Below, piece by piece: positions 1 through 11,990 of a DNA stretch of 64,000 nucleotides; positions within the stretch are counted from its first letter, which is position 1; every line of letters begins with the position of its first letter. The stretch covers positions 26,611,491-26,675,490 of the forward strand of contig CM052361.1 in the NCBI GenBank assembly GCA_028551475.1. Reading direction: 5' to 3'. This DNA is from Casuarina equisetifolia. Lineage: Eukaryota > Streptophyta > Magnoliopsida > Fagales > Casuarinaceae. Below the pieces are notes generated by a model, which made no database searches, was not told the origin of the DNA, and worked only from the letters and a program-made list of their open reading frames with translations. The translations under genes were made by a program, and so were the position numbers.

Positions 1-2590
1 AACACAACCAATCTTTCCATAATATTCTTCCAAACACCCCCAAACTTAAAATTTTACTCGTCCTTAAGCAAAAGAACTAAACAACACATACAACCAATCC
101 TTCTATGATGTTCTCCCATAATTACTCAACTTAACAATTCAAAGAAAAACATAACTTTCATCCAAACAATGTAATTGGTTTATAAGGTAAGATAAACTCT
201 TAACTATGTCAACCATGTGTGTGTGTATGAGTATGCATTTTGTCTCAATTGCATGAACTCCAAATAGGTCCACATTAATATGCAGCCTCTTAAAATCTTT
301 AACCAAACCTCATAGGTTTGCTTTTCATTCATCTCTCCACTAATGTAAGCCAATCATCTAACCAAGAATCAATAGGACTTTTATAAGCTTATAATGTAAG
401 GTTGGGCTAAGGGTAAGATGGAAGTCATTTAAGCTTAAATAACCCATGACCAAATTACTTTCTAAGATCTCATCAAAGCTCTAGCCCTTCGTTACCTTTT
501 TACTCTATGAAGATTATCTTTCTACCACCACTTAGTCTCATTCTTTCTTGTCCTATCATACTTTGACAATATCCAAAAGCCACAATCATGTGTGCAACAA
601 CAAAGCAAAAACAAAAGCATTTACACATATAGCCATCTCAATCCTCTCTTATTAATAAAATTCAATAATAATGCTTAAAGATCTCCTTTAAAGAATTGTG
701 TGGCTTGAATCTAACAAAAGATAATGAGATCTAGCAAATGCTTTTTCATGTACATTTGCCTAAACATTTAGAGAAACAAAAAATTTTGTCACACATAATC
801 ATTCTAATCAATCATACTACATCTTTCCACTCGACTTCTCTTATGTTCAATTAAACTTGTATGCACCAGAAGTCAATATGTTCATGGGAATAGGACAATA
901 TAAAAAATTGATCAAAAGGCTAAGAGATATATGTGCAAGTGTCCTTGAACAAAATTAGGATAAGAACAAGGCTCAGTGGGGTGACTGGGGATAAGTAAAC
1001 AAGGTTAGCTTGAAAGGCTTAATCGATCTAAAGATGGCCTAAATTATTTTCTTAGTTAGATGCAATCTAGGATTTTGTCTCAAGAGAAAATCAAGTAAAT
1101 TCTAAGATTTGGGTGAGATCCAAGGAAATCACACACTTTACATGAATGTTTTCTAGAGATATATACAATTTCAAGAAAATGTAGAATTTTTGTGCTCAAT
1201 AAGTGAATCAACATAATTAGAATCACACTTACATCATGCCATAATTGCAGGTTTGAACAAAATCTACATCTCCCAAAGAATTGTCAAGAATGCACAATAA
1301 AGAATCCAATCAAGTTGATCATGGTCTAACACAAGAAAAAGATTTTACATAAAAATAGACTTTCTAACAAAACATTTAACACAAAACAAAAAATTTTAAC
1401 ATAACAATTCCAACTCAACAGAAAACACTTCCAATACAATCCAAGTATAACAACTATCATAATACACAACCTCCAACATAACCTAACAAAAAGCACACTT
1501 CCAACGATAACAGCAGCACTCCCAAACTTAAATAAAGCGTTCTTTTCAATGATAAAAGAAAATAAAGCAATAGTAAAGAACAAGGAAAACTCCTTTGATT
1601 GCAAGTTGTCAAAATGGAGCTGTGATGAGCATATAATGACAACTTCCTAGCCAAACTGCTAACAAAATACTTGGGTTGCCTCCAAAAAAGCACTTGCTTT
1701 ATAGTTTTCAGCCAAACTATCCTCCACATTGTTGCTCAAAGAAGATGAAACTCCAACAGTTTAGGAGATAGCTTGTGTTGTTTGATGGTTGAACATTCTT
1801 CAATAAGCATAATTGTCTCATATACTTCTAGCTTCCTTTTGTTTTCCAATATCTCTTTCACAAATTTTGCACAACTAGGTAATTGAATTGGAGCATCTAC
1901 AAAAGGAATGTTAATGTGCAGTTTTAAAGATATATCAAGGAATTCTAAAAACTGCTTATCCTTCACATGTTGTTAGAATCTCGGGGTAGATGGAGCTGGA
2001 GGCATAAAGGGCTTAGGATTTTCTGGAAGAAGCTTGCTCTTAGGTGCCTCCTCAAGTTGCATGCTAACATCCTTATCCATTTCTTCAAAAATCTCATTGT
2101 CAACATCATTGTCTCCCACTTGCGTGCCACATGTTAGGGTTATTGCCTCTGTGGTATCTTCAAGACTTTTCTCTACATCACTAGGCAAAGGACCTTCTTA
2201 ACTTTCTAAGATCATGCTGATTAGTTGACCTATTTGCACCTCTAATCTTCGAATTAAAGCTTCTTGTCTTTGAAAGCTTACTTCTTGATTTTGAAATCTT
2301 GCTTCAGCCTTCTCTGTAAAGTTTTATTTGGTGATGGTTAGTTTGGTAATTGTATCTTCCCAATTAGGCTTTTCCTCTTCTATTTGCTCAAATGTTGGTT
2401 GCGGTCTCATCTCATTCGGATTACTCCATGAAAGATTTTGATGATTGAGCCATCTCGGATTGTACATATTGGAGTAAGGATCATTTTGTAACCTGCTCGG
2501 AATTCCAACAAATTAGCATAATCATTATAATGAGTATAAGGATTACCTAATTGACATTCCATGCTCTCATGTGCTTCATCACAAAATTCA
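1..2590 (-). mobile_element. Fragment of an Athila-like gag-only LTR retrotransposon family
   Basis: This stretch aligns along its whole length with 38341-40940, the interior of the complete element at 36531-43285, in the same orientation. It starts with the CCCCCAAACTTAAAAT module, continues through the non-coding part, and from about 1736 to 2590 carries the C-terminal part of the same Gag (reading leftwards, for example FLDISLKLHINIPF). Similarity stops at about 2590, where unrelated kinase-relic repeats begin, so the right edge is a truncation or junction. The left end is cut by the window. It is a Ty3/gypsy fossil with several breaks, visibly more diverged than the complete copy and therefore older. 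Confidence 0.8.
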
Positions 2591-2869
2591 CCTTCATAAT
2601 GAAGTCCTTAGACTTGGCATTTTCTCAAATTGACAACATTGAAAGTTTTTTAGTACATTTTTCATATTCTGTTTGTATATTGTTGGAACTTGGATGTATT
2701 GCAATTTTTTCATATTAAACAAACATTGTCATGATTTCCCTCATCACAACATAAAAACCTTTTTTCTAATGGAAGAAATATCTTTGCTTTTCACCTTAAA
2801 AAAAAGTTCGTTTGGGTTTAAATACTTGTCTAAAGTGTATTGTTGCTAATTTTGTAGTTGAGGAATTAT

Positions 2870-3575
2870 AAAAAGCGATAAGCATGATATCATAAGTTGG
2901 AAAGAGTGATGCTTGCTGGGAAAAAAGGTATTTGGAAGAGGATTCAAGGCCATGGTCACTAATGGAAATTTCTTTGCATTTAAGAAAATTTTGTTGACTT
3001 GGCTAAGTTTTGATGACCTTGAATAGGAAGTTACTTTTTTTACATCAATTAAAACATGAGAACATAATTAGATGTTATAGCTTAAAAAAGGATAAAAAAA
3101 AGACTTATATATCTTTCTAGAACTAGCAATAAATGGCTCCCTTGAATGAATTTATAATGACTTCAAATGATATATCCCAAAATCTATTGTCTCCAATTAT
3201 ACAAGAGAGATTTTATATGGATTAAAGTATGATCATGACATGGAAGTGGTCCACAAGGCTATTAGATGTGCAAACATATTTTTAGACAAAAGTATATGTG
3301 TGAAGCTTGTGGACTTTGGAATGTCTATTGATCTTCCTAATGAGACTTTGCTTTGGATGGCACTTAAGGTTATCAATGGGAGACTATATGAGCCTAAAGT
3401 TAATATATAGAGCCTTTGATGCACTATATTAGAGTTTTTGACTAAAAAGAATCTAGACTTTGGTCTAAACTCAATAAAAATGATGCTTAATATTCGAAAG
3501 GGTAAACTACTTGTTATTACTAGTGATCTTTCAAAAGATGTAAGAGAAATCATCTATTAGTGCTTTTAATCAAAG
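2870..3575 (+). pseudogene. MEKK-type MAPKKK kinase-domain pseudogene, copy 1
   Basis: Translated in shifting + frames, the stretch gives recognisable kinase subdomains in the right order. About 2930-3000 matches the glycine-loop/VAIK zone of MEKK kinases (LLGKKVFGRGF, FFAFKKI). About 3050 matches LKHENI. About 3230-3320 matches the catalytic and DFG zone (EVVHKAIRCANIFLD, KLVDFGMS). About 3345-3550 matches the activation/APE and C-lobe zone (LLWMALKVINGRLYEP, then SDLSKDVREIIY). The catalytic HRD is VHK, the APE is ALK, and there are several stops and frame changes, so no active kinase can be made. The family call rests on resemblance to the MEKK1-type order FWMAPEV...DIWSLGCTVLEMLT...LSRDARDFI, recalled from knowledge. 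It has no introns, so it may be a retro-copy or a decayed exon fragment. Confidence 0.65.
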
Positions 3576-3854
3576 GCCATTGGTTCCTTACTATGATTCA
3601 ACTCTTGGATTGTTCTTTCATAATGAAGTCCTTAGGCTCTACATCTTCTCAACATTGATGAAATTAAAAGCTTTTTTTATTCATTTTTCATCTTCTCTTT
3701 TCATATTGTTGGGACTTGGATGTATTGTAGTTCTTCGTGTTAACATAACATTGTCATGATGAAACCTATTTCTTTAGGAAAGAGATATTTTTGCTTCTAA
3801 ATAAAAAAGGAAAAAGGTAATTTGGGTTTGAATACTTGCCTAAAGTGTATTTGC

Positions 3855-4575
3855 CTTTGAAGTTGTGATTGAGAAATTGGAAATAGAGATAACCTTGATA
3901 TCGCAAGTTGGAAAAAGGGTTGCTTGCCAAGAAAGGAGACATCTAAAAAAGTGTTCAAGGCCATGGTGGCTAATTGAGTCTTCTTTGCAATTAAGGAAGT
4001 TTGTTAACTTAGCCAAATTTTGTTGACCTTGAGCAAGAAATTTCTCTTTATGTCAATTCAAACATGAGAATATAATTAGATGTTATAACTCAAAAAAGGA
4101 TGAAAAAACCCATATATCTTTCTAAAGTTAGCAATAAAAGGCTCCCTTGAATGGATTTATAAGGACTTCAAAGGATATAAGCAGAAATTTATTGCCTCTA
4201 ATTATAAAAAAAAGATTCTATGTTGATTAAAGTATGTTCATGACAAAGAAGTGGTCCACAATTATGTTAGATGTGCAAATATATTGTTGGATAAAAGTGG
4301 ATGTGTGAGGATTGTGGACTTTGGAGTGTCTATTGGATCTTCCAAGGGAATTCTACTTTATATGGCATTGAAAGTTTTTTATGGGAGACTATATGGGCCT
4401 AAAGCTAATATATGAGGCCTTAGATACATTGTATTGGAGTTTTAGACTAAAGAGTATCTAGACTCTAGTTTGAACTTGATGAAAATGATGCTTAATATTA
4501 GAAAGGGAAACTACCTATTATTCTTGGTGATCTCTTAAACAATGCAAGAGAATTCATCTATTAGTGCCTTTAACT
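3855..4575 (+). pseudogene. MEKK-type MAPKKK kinase-domain pseudogene, copy 2
   Basis: This is the second unit of the tandem repeat, with the same order of kinase-like blocks as the first: a loop region near 3930, LKHENI-like near 4070, a catalytic/DFG zone near 4250-4340 (CANILLDKSGCVRIVDFGVS), and the C-lobe near 4360-4560. In the DFG zone it is closer to an intact kinase than copy 1, but elsewhere it contains stops and frame changes. The shared decay pattern suggests that the relic was already dying, or died soon after, when it was duplicated. It is non-functional by sequence. Confidence 0.6.
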
Positions 4576-4830
4576 AAAGGCTATAGATTGCCCTATTGCA
4601 ATTAAACTCTTAGAACATTCCTTCACAATGAAGTCCTTAGATTCAACATTTTCTCAACATTGATTTCATTGGAAGTTTTTTCATTCATTTTTCATATTCT
4701 TTTTGCTTATTTTTGGAACTTAGATGTATTGAAATTCTTTCATATTAACCAAACATTATCATGATTTCCCTCATCATAACATGGAAACTTTCTTCCTAAT
4801 GAAAGAAATATCTTTGCTTTTGACCCCCCC

Positions 4831-6600
4831 TTTTTTTTTATTTGAATATTTGTCTAAATTGTATTTGCAGTTGAAGTTATAGTTTCAAATTTGACTATAA
4901 TTTGTGTTGTTTTTTGTAAGGGGAGATATTTGCACTAATAAGTACTTTGTGTGTTCTTTTGTTTGCTCATTCCTCATTAATGAAAATTGGTAAATTTTTG
5001 CTTAAATTTTCCAAATCATCCTTTTGATTCATCAATATTGAATCATACTTATTGATGGACATTTAATCAATATAGCATTGATATTCCTTCTTCTTTCTCT
5101 TACCTTCCATTTATTAGCATTTTTATTGTTATTGTTATTGTCTCACAACTTATAATCAAATTGTTTCTTTTTTATGTGAAAAGAATTATGAATTGGGAAA
5201 ATCACCTTGGGTGCATCTATAAGTTATTATGCCCATGAAAAATGAATTTCTCTTTTTCATAAATGATCTTGTTTTCTTTTGTGTCATTTTTTAATGTAAA
5301 GGAAAGGGTATAAACCTTTATCCTATAGTTTTTGATCCCATTGTGGGAAAGACATGGCTGAAAGAGAGAAAGAAACACAATGATAAGATCAATTGGACAA
5401 AAAAGGGTAGGGAAAGAAAGGCCATTTCACCTAACACTAACAAGAGCAGGGATATGGAGAAGTCATTGTCCATACTATTGATTGAGAACGACACATTTTT
5501 TACAATTTGATTGGCCAAGAACCATTTATACTATCTATTCTCATGTATAATTATGATGGCTAAGAGGCAACCTAATTTGGCCACAAGGTTGTTCTTGAAG
5601 AAGATGAAGATAGGGCTAAAGTTTCTAGAACTTGCACTTATGAATAGTGATCCTTACAAGCTCAAGGTTTTATCAACCTATGAGTATGGATTAAAGAACA
5701 TGTCATACGGTAGTGTGAATTTGATACTTTAGACATAAAATGGTTAAGGATTAAACTGAGCAACTTGGATCAATATAAAAGCATAATATTAAGATCGGGA
5801 AGGAATTGTTGTAGGAGAGTTTTGTGAAGAACTTGGATTGGGTTACAGAGCTAATTAAGTTGATGAAGACAAAGAAAAGTTTGGAGATTTAGAATTTGAG
5901 CTCATTTAGGTTTGAATTCTTACTTAAAATGTTTTTGTCATTGAAGTTACAATGAAAGGATTATTTAAAATTTATGTTATTTAGGGGAAGGGGAGAGATT
6001 TACATTAGTAATTCCTTCGTGTGTCTTTTTACTTATGCATTCCTTTGTAATGAAAAATGATAAATTTTTGTTGCAATTTCCTAGTTCTGTCTTCTCAGTT
6101 CATTAATAATGCAATCATAGATGTTTGTAGAGATCAATCAATGTAACATTAATATTCATTCTCTTTATCTCTCAGCCTTCCATTTATTAGCATTTTTATT
6201 GTTATTGCCTTACAACAATAATAATTAGTTTTTTTTTGTTTTAAAAAAATTATGAATTGGGAAAATTTGCTTGAATGCATTTGTAAATTATTGTGCTCAT
6301 GAAAATTGAATTTCTAATAAATGGTCTTGTTGTTTTTTGTGTCATTCACTAATGCATGAGTAGAAGGTATAAGCTTTTATTTTGTAGTTTTTTTATCCTA
6401 TTGTAGTTTTCTATGAAAAAAAAACAAAGAATTGGGAAAATCAACTTGAGTGCATGTGTAAATTATTGTGCTCTTGAAAATTGAATTTCATTTTGAGATA
6501 AATGGTCTTATTATCTTTTGTGTTGCTCACTAGTGCTGAATGAAAAGCTATAAGCTTTGTTTTGTAGTTTTCTATTCCATTATAAAAGAAACACAACTAA
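4831..6600. repeat. AT-rich tandem duplication (~1.08-kb unit), no recognisable gene
   Basis: Blocks at about 4850-5340 recur at about 5920-6420: first a TTGAAGTTA...GGGGAGA stretch, then CCATTTATTAGCATTTTTAT at 5109 and 6179, then a GAATTGGGAAAATC block at 5188 and 6252. That last block is present a third time at about 6426-6600. Between the copies, 5511-5905 has short open frames (for example a 73-codon + frame at 5511-5732) that I do not recognise. This may be the decayed flank or N-terminal part of the neighbouring kinase gene, but I see no motif to prove it. Confidence 0.55.
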
Positions 6601-6857
6601 AAGAGAGAAAGAAACACATATGAGTCCAATAAGTCCTTTCTAATTTTAATATCCTACTTTATTAAAGGCAATTGACATTACTCTAATATCTTATGCTTAT
6701 CCAAATCACTCAACTTAATCCCTAACCATGTTAAGAGTCATCAAATTCACGCTATCATGCAACATGTTATTTAACTTGCACGAGTAGAATGATAAAATCT
6801 TAAATTTATATGGATCACAATCCATAAGCACACATGTTGAAAGCTTTTACTTCATCT

Positions 6858-7190
6858 TCAAGTTCTTTGAAAATAAGCATAACCAAATTCAAAAATGAAA
6901 AACCAAACAATCATGTATTGGTAATGAATGTCATCATCTGTGACAATTGTGAGCCTTTTCAAACCCAAGGTGAAAGCTTGATTCAAGCCTTTAATTAGAG
7001 CCTTAAGCTTAACAATGTCATCGATCACAACCTGACCATCCACTAATAGCTCTATATTCTTCCTTACCCTTAAGATCATACCATCCCTTAGATTATAAAT
7101 CATGACTACCACACCAGCCATAAGGACCTTTATATCCTTAATGCTTTCTTCACTGAGTAAACCCTTGGAGTACAAAACTAGAACACACAG
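6858..7190 (-). pseudogene. RBR E3 ubiquitin ligase, RNase H-like N-terminal domain fragment
   Basis: Read leftwards from about 7175 this gives a 105-codon open frame beginning YSKGLLSEESIKDIKVLMAG and continuing through KLKALIKGLNQAFTLGLKRL. It matches the RNase H-like domain that precedes the RING-IBR-RING module in one group of plant RBR ligases (recalled pattern LYFKGLVSEE...GIGVAICDPRDN...ELKALIEGLNAAL.LDLKR). The conserved GIGVAIC is VVVMIYN and the following CDYY is DDDIH. No RING or IBR cysteines follow, so it is a fragment. It extends further into the gene than the chimeric units of the neighbouring array, which stop at the VLVAL position, and may be the remnant of the parental copy on this side. 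Confidence 0.6.
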
Positions 7191-7199
7191 TTAATGAAG

Positions 7200-8150
7200 A
7201 GGAAATTGATGATGCAACCATTAATAAATGGGGATATAAATCATAAACTAATTGTAACACATGAAAACAAAAAGAAGCTTGTAGAACAGAAAGAAAGCCT
7301 TAACTCTACCATAAATCCTATTATCAACTTTATCAAAAGACTATAAGGGATGCTTTTAAGTGTACTTAATAGTTTAAACTAATTTCTTAAACTATGCTAT
7401 TAATAGAGATCAACAATCACCACCGTATTGTGAACAACCACATATGGTTTGTTAAGAGCCACCATTGCTCAATTCTATGGCTACTATTACTATTACTACC
7501 ACTACTCAACAAAAAGGCAGACAAGTTAATTTTTTGACAAACTGTGACTTTTTTCATGACAATAACAAAGAGACTAGTTTCACTTTTGAAGGTGGATGTG
7601 GGTTTGGGTGCTCGGGGGGGAGGGGGGTGTTGGAGTAAGATCCAAACAAAGTGTAAAATAAGGGCATCTTGAGGTGTGAAGCAATATAGCTACATCAAAA
7701 TAAGAATAGTTCCATCTAAATAACATCCTTAAAATCAATAAATGCTTATTAGTTAATGAATAAATATAATGTTTACTTTTGATAGAGATTGCTAATATCC
7801 ATTATAAGTTTTTCATTATCATTAACTGTTCCATTATGAATATTCAAACTAGTTTTCATTTACAAAGTATTTAGAATTTAGAATTTAGAATGGATGCATT
7901 AAACCATACAAATTATATCCAATCATTTTTCAGCAATTTCATTAATAAATACACTTTTAAAACATATTCAAGCCTAAACAAGCTCAAAGCACGAATCTTC
8001 ATTTTTTGCTTTATCTTCAACATTACATTTAACTCTTTAAGTCCTTTATTGTCTAATATCATGCTTCATCATAGGCAACCAACATTGCTTCGATATCTCA
8101 TACCCATCCAAGTTGAAGGTTATAGGTGTGTTTTGGAGGGAGGGAGGGGG
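7200..8150. other. Intergenic, AT-rich; no gene seen
   Basis: There is no convincing reading frame here. Two G-rich tracts stand out, at about 7609-7630 and 8137-8152, each ending in GGGGGGTGT. The stretch may include decayed upstream exon sequence of the RBR fragment on the minus strand. An 88-codon + frame at 7890-8156 has no recognisable domain and low-complexity composition. Confidence 0.4.
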
Positions 8151-8156
8151 GTGTAG

Positions 8157-8187
8157 AATAGCTATGGTGATATGGGTTTGGTCATGC
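8157..8187 (+). pseudogene. Short UGT exon 2 shard at the array edge
   Basis: The segment TAGCTATGGTGATATGGG and the following TTTGGTCATGCATT match the UGT exon 2 sequence just upstream of the sugar-donor box (coding DSCGDMGLVMH in copy B, near 23610). It ends in the GTGCATT motif and abuts the first RBR-UGT unit, whose own UGT piece is on the opposite strand. The array is therefore bounded by the other half of the broken UGT gene. Confidence 0.5.
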
Positions 8188-9945
8188 ATTACCATAGCAT
8201 AACACTTTCAGCTGATCACACTGATACACCACGACCAATGCCACAAGGACCTTTTTGTCCCAAATTATTTCTTTGCTAGGCAAACCTTTGGAGTACAACC
8301 TAAAACACGTAATGGATGAAGAAGATGATGATGAAGTGCTTAAATAGAAAGGTTTGTCATAAATGTTGATTTATAGGTTCTAATGCTTCTTAGGTAAGTT
8401 GTTGATGTTGGTGGCGAGCATTTAGTTGTGGACTCCACGGTATAAATCTTCTTTTTCTTTGCTAAACTCCATCTCATTACAATTTCAGTCCATCATGTTA
8501 TGTTTTCAATCCATCACATCCTACTTAAACTTCTCCAAGTCTTGCAACATAATAGTTGTGGCTGTGCTCACAAGTTGAAACATGGATGGCTAGGGCTTGA
8601 AGGTTGGAAAGCAAGGGAGGTGCTCATCAACTCTTGTATTTAGAGGATATAAGCCACATTCAGATCAGAGTCTATTGTTATCACCGCCATGAGTTCTCAT
8701 TGTTGCTTAGTGATCACCTTGTATAGTTAGTCACCAATAGGATGGTATTCTTTTATCATTGTCCTTATGTTTAGCTCACTTCCTTTCATTTCTTTCTTAC
8801 TTTCTTTCTTTTCTTTTCTTTCTTGCTTGCATGTTTTTCCAATGGGATTGGAAGAAACACAGCTCATGCATTGCCATAGCACAATACCCTTAGCTGATCA
8901 CACTAATGCACCATGACTAATGCCATAAGGACTTTCTTGTCTTGCATTATTTTTTCCTTGATCAAACCCTTGGAGTACAACCTGAAACATGCAATTGATG
9001 AAAAGGACGATGATGAAGTGCTTAAATAGTAAGGTTTGTCATAAATGTTGCTATACAAGCTCTAGTCCCTCTTGGGTAAGTTGTTGATGTCGATGGTGAG
9101 CATCTAGTGATGGACTCTATGGTATAAATCTTTTTTTTCTTTTCTAAACTCCATCTCACTACACTTTTAATCCATCACATCTTACTTGAACTTCTCTAAG
9201 TCTTGCAATATATAGGTTATGGCTATGGTTACAAGCTTTTCTTTATAAGGATGGCACCACATTGTTCGCTTATGGCACTAGGAGGTGATGGATGGCTAGG
9301 GCTTGAAGGTTGGAAAGTAAGGGAGGTGTTTATCACCTCTTGCATTTGGAGGTTATAAGCCATGTTCAGATTGGAGTTTACCGTTATCATTGCCATGAGT
9401 TCTCGTTATTGCTTAATGATTGCCCTGTATAGCTAGTCAATGATGGGATGGTCTTCCTTTACCATTGTCTTTCTTTCTAGCTCACTTCCCCTCACTTCTT
9501 GCTTGTTTCTTTTATCTTTTCTTTCTTGCTTACATGTTTTTCCAACCGGCTTGGAAGAAACATAACTTATGCATTACCATAGCACAAACTTTCAGCTGAT
9601 CACACCAATGCACCATGACCAATGCCACAAGGATTGTCTTGTCCTAAATTATTTCTTTGTTGTGCAAACCCTTGGAGTACAACTTGATACACATAATAAA
9701 CAAAGAGGATGATGATGAAGTGCTTAAAAAGTAAGGTTTGTCATAAATGTTAATGTACGTGCTCCATTCCTTCACGGGTAAGTTATAGATCTCGGTGGTG
9801 AGCATCTAGTTGTGGAGTCCATGGTATGACTCTTCTTTTTATTTTTCTAATATTTGTCTTGTGATGCTTTCAATCCATCATATCCTACTTGAACTTCTCC
9901 AAGTCTTGTAACATAAGGGTTGTGGCTTTGCTCGTAAACTTTTCT

Positions 9946-10131
9946 TTAAGGGGATGACACCTCTTCGTTTGCCTGTGGCATCGGTGAAGATGATGGATAG
10001 CTAAGGGTTGAAGGTTGGAAAGCAAGGGAGGCACTCAACACCTTTTGCATTTGGAGGTTATAAGCCATGTTCAGATTGGAGTCTATTGTTGTCGTTGACA
10101 TGAGTTCTCGTTGTTGCTTAGGGACTATCAC
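9946..10131 (-). pseudogene. RBR ligase N-terminal exon fragment in array unit 3
   Basis: This 61-codon open frame is the best-preserved start in the array (MIVPKQQRELMSTTTIDSNL, then NMAYNLQMQKVLSASLAFQP). It matches the N-terminus of plant RBR ligases with an RNase H-like domain (recalled pattern EQRRELMAAKTLDSDLDLAFQLQMQEAI.ASLA). The reading then breaks at the conserved LEQELMD position, which survives as LQDLEKFKQD in another frame. It has no catalytic domain and cannot be a ligase. Confidence 0.6.
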
Positions 10132-11738
10132 ATATAGTTAGTCGCCGACGGGATGGTCTTCCTTTACCATTGTCTTTCTTTCTGGCTCACTTCCTTTCCT
10201 TTCTTGCTTAGTTTCTTTTTCTTTTCTTTTCTTTCTTGCCTGCATGTTTTTCCAACAAGCTTGGAAGAAACACAACTCATGCATTGCCATAGCACAACAC
10301 CCTTAGCTGATCACACCAATGAACCATAACCAATGTCATAAGAACTTCTTGTCCTGAATTATGTTTTGGCTGAGTAAACCCTTGGAGTACAAGCTGAAAC
10401 ATGTAATGGACAAAAAGGATGAAAATGAAGTGCTTAAACAATAAGGTTTGTCAAAAATGTTGCTATACATGCTTTAGTCCCTCTTTGGTAAGTTGTTGAT
10501 GTCATTGGCGAGCATCTAGTGGTGGAATCCATGGTATAACTCTTCGTTTTCTTTTCTAAACTTTATCTCACTATGCTTTCAATCCATCACATCTTACTTG
10601 AACTTCTCCAAGTCTTGCATCATATGGGTTGTGGCTATGCTCACAAGCTTTCCTTCAAGGGGATGGCACCTCATCATTTGCTTATGGCACTAGGAGGTGA
10701 TTAATGAATATGGCTTGAAGGTTGGAAAGTAAGGGATGTGCTCATCACCTATTGCATTTAGAGGTTATAAGCCCCGTTCAAATTAGAGTTTATTGTTATC
10801 ACCACTATGAGTTCTCGTTGTTGCTTAGTGATCATCATGTATAATTAGTCACTAGTGGGATGGTATTCCTTTACCATTATCTTTCTTTCTAGCTTACTTC
10901 CTTTCACTTCTTGCTTAGTTTCTTCTCTTATCTTTTCTTTCTTACCTACATGTTTTTCCATCGGGCTTGGAAGAAACACGACTCATGCATTACCATAGCA
11001 TAACATTTTCAGCTGATCATACCAACGCACCATGACCAATGCCAAAAGGATCGTCTTGTCCTAAATTATTTCTTTGCTGAGTAAACCTTTAGAGTATAAC
11101 CTAAAGCATGCAATGGATGAAAAAGATGACAATGAAGTGCTTAAACAATAAGGTTTGTCATAAATGTTACCGTACAAGGTCTAGTCCTTCTCAAGTAGGT
11201 TGTTAATGTTGGTGGCGAGCATTTGGTTGTGGACTCCATGGTAGAAATCTTTTTTTTTTTTTTTGTTTTCTAGACTTCCTTTCCATATGCTTTTAATCCA
11301 TCACATCATACTTAAACTTCTCCAAGTTTTGCAGAATAAGGGTTATGGTTGTGCTCACAAGCTTTTCTTTAAAGGGATGACACCTCATCATTTGCTTATG
11401 GCATCGGTTGAGGTGATGGATGTCTAAGCCTTGAAGGTTAGAAAGCAAGGGAGGTGCTTATCACTTCTTGCATTTGGAGGTTATAAGCCACGTTCAAATT
11501 AGAGTCTCTTGTTATCGCCACCATGAGTTCTTGTTGTTGCTTAGGGACTACCACTTATAATTAGTCATTGGCGGGATGGTCTTCCTTTACCATTGTCTTT
11601 CTCTCTGACTCGCTTCCTTTCACTTCTTGCTTACTTTCTTTTCTTTTCTTTTCTTTCTTACCTATGTTTTTTTTCCAACATGCTTGGAAGAAACATGGCT
11701 TATGCATTACCATAGCATAACACCCTTAGTTGATCACA

Positions 11739-11990
11739 TCAATGCACCATGACCAATGCCACAAGGACCTTCTTGTCTTGAATTATTTTTTCATTGAGCA
11801 AACCCTTGGAGCACAACTTGAAACATGCAATGGATGAAGAGGATGACAATGAAGTTTTTAAATGGTAAGGTTTGTCATAAATGTTGCCGTATAGGCTCTT
11901 GTCCCTTTCAAGTAGGTTGTTAATATCGATGGCGAGCATATGGTGGTGGAATCCATGGTATAACTCTTCTTTTTTGTTTCTAAACTTCAT
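11739..11990 (-). pseudogene. RBR-UGT fusion frame in array unit 6
   Basis: This 83-codon frame covers the second half of the RBR piece: KFRNKKEEL, then a KPYHLKTSLSSSSS stretch, then FKLCSKGLLNEKIIQDKKVL. It ends VALVMVH where the UGT-derived bases begin, with the box tryptophan codon changed to a stop. In unit 3 (about 9600) the same position keeps an in-frame VHWCDQL across the junction. The RBR part corresponds to about residues 60-130 of the intact family. It is a fragment with no RING domain. Confidence 0.6.

Larger units (their letters stand above)
2591..4830. repeat. Tandem ~1.0-kb repeat carrying kinase relics
   Basis: A block beginning CTTCATAATGAAGTCCTTAG recurs at about 2591, 3617 and 4621, giving spacings of 1026 and 1004 bp. 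The first two units continue through a kinase-like region. The third follows the pattern only to about 4830 and then diverges. The copies differ by scattered substitutions and small indels, so this is an old direct duplication of a gene fragment with its 3' flank. Confidence 0.75.

Noticed and set aside
1326-1729. Hydrophobic minus frames at 1326-1604 and 1457-1729 as membrane proteins
   Set aside because: They lie in the non-coding interior of the gypsy fragment and are not conserved with the homologous 39.6-40.1 kb stretch.
7609-7630. G-quadruplex regulatory element
   Set aside because: A single G-run pair in decayed DNA with no gene attached; composition alone is not enough.
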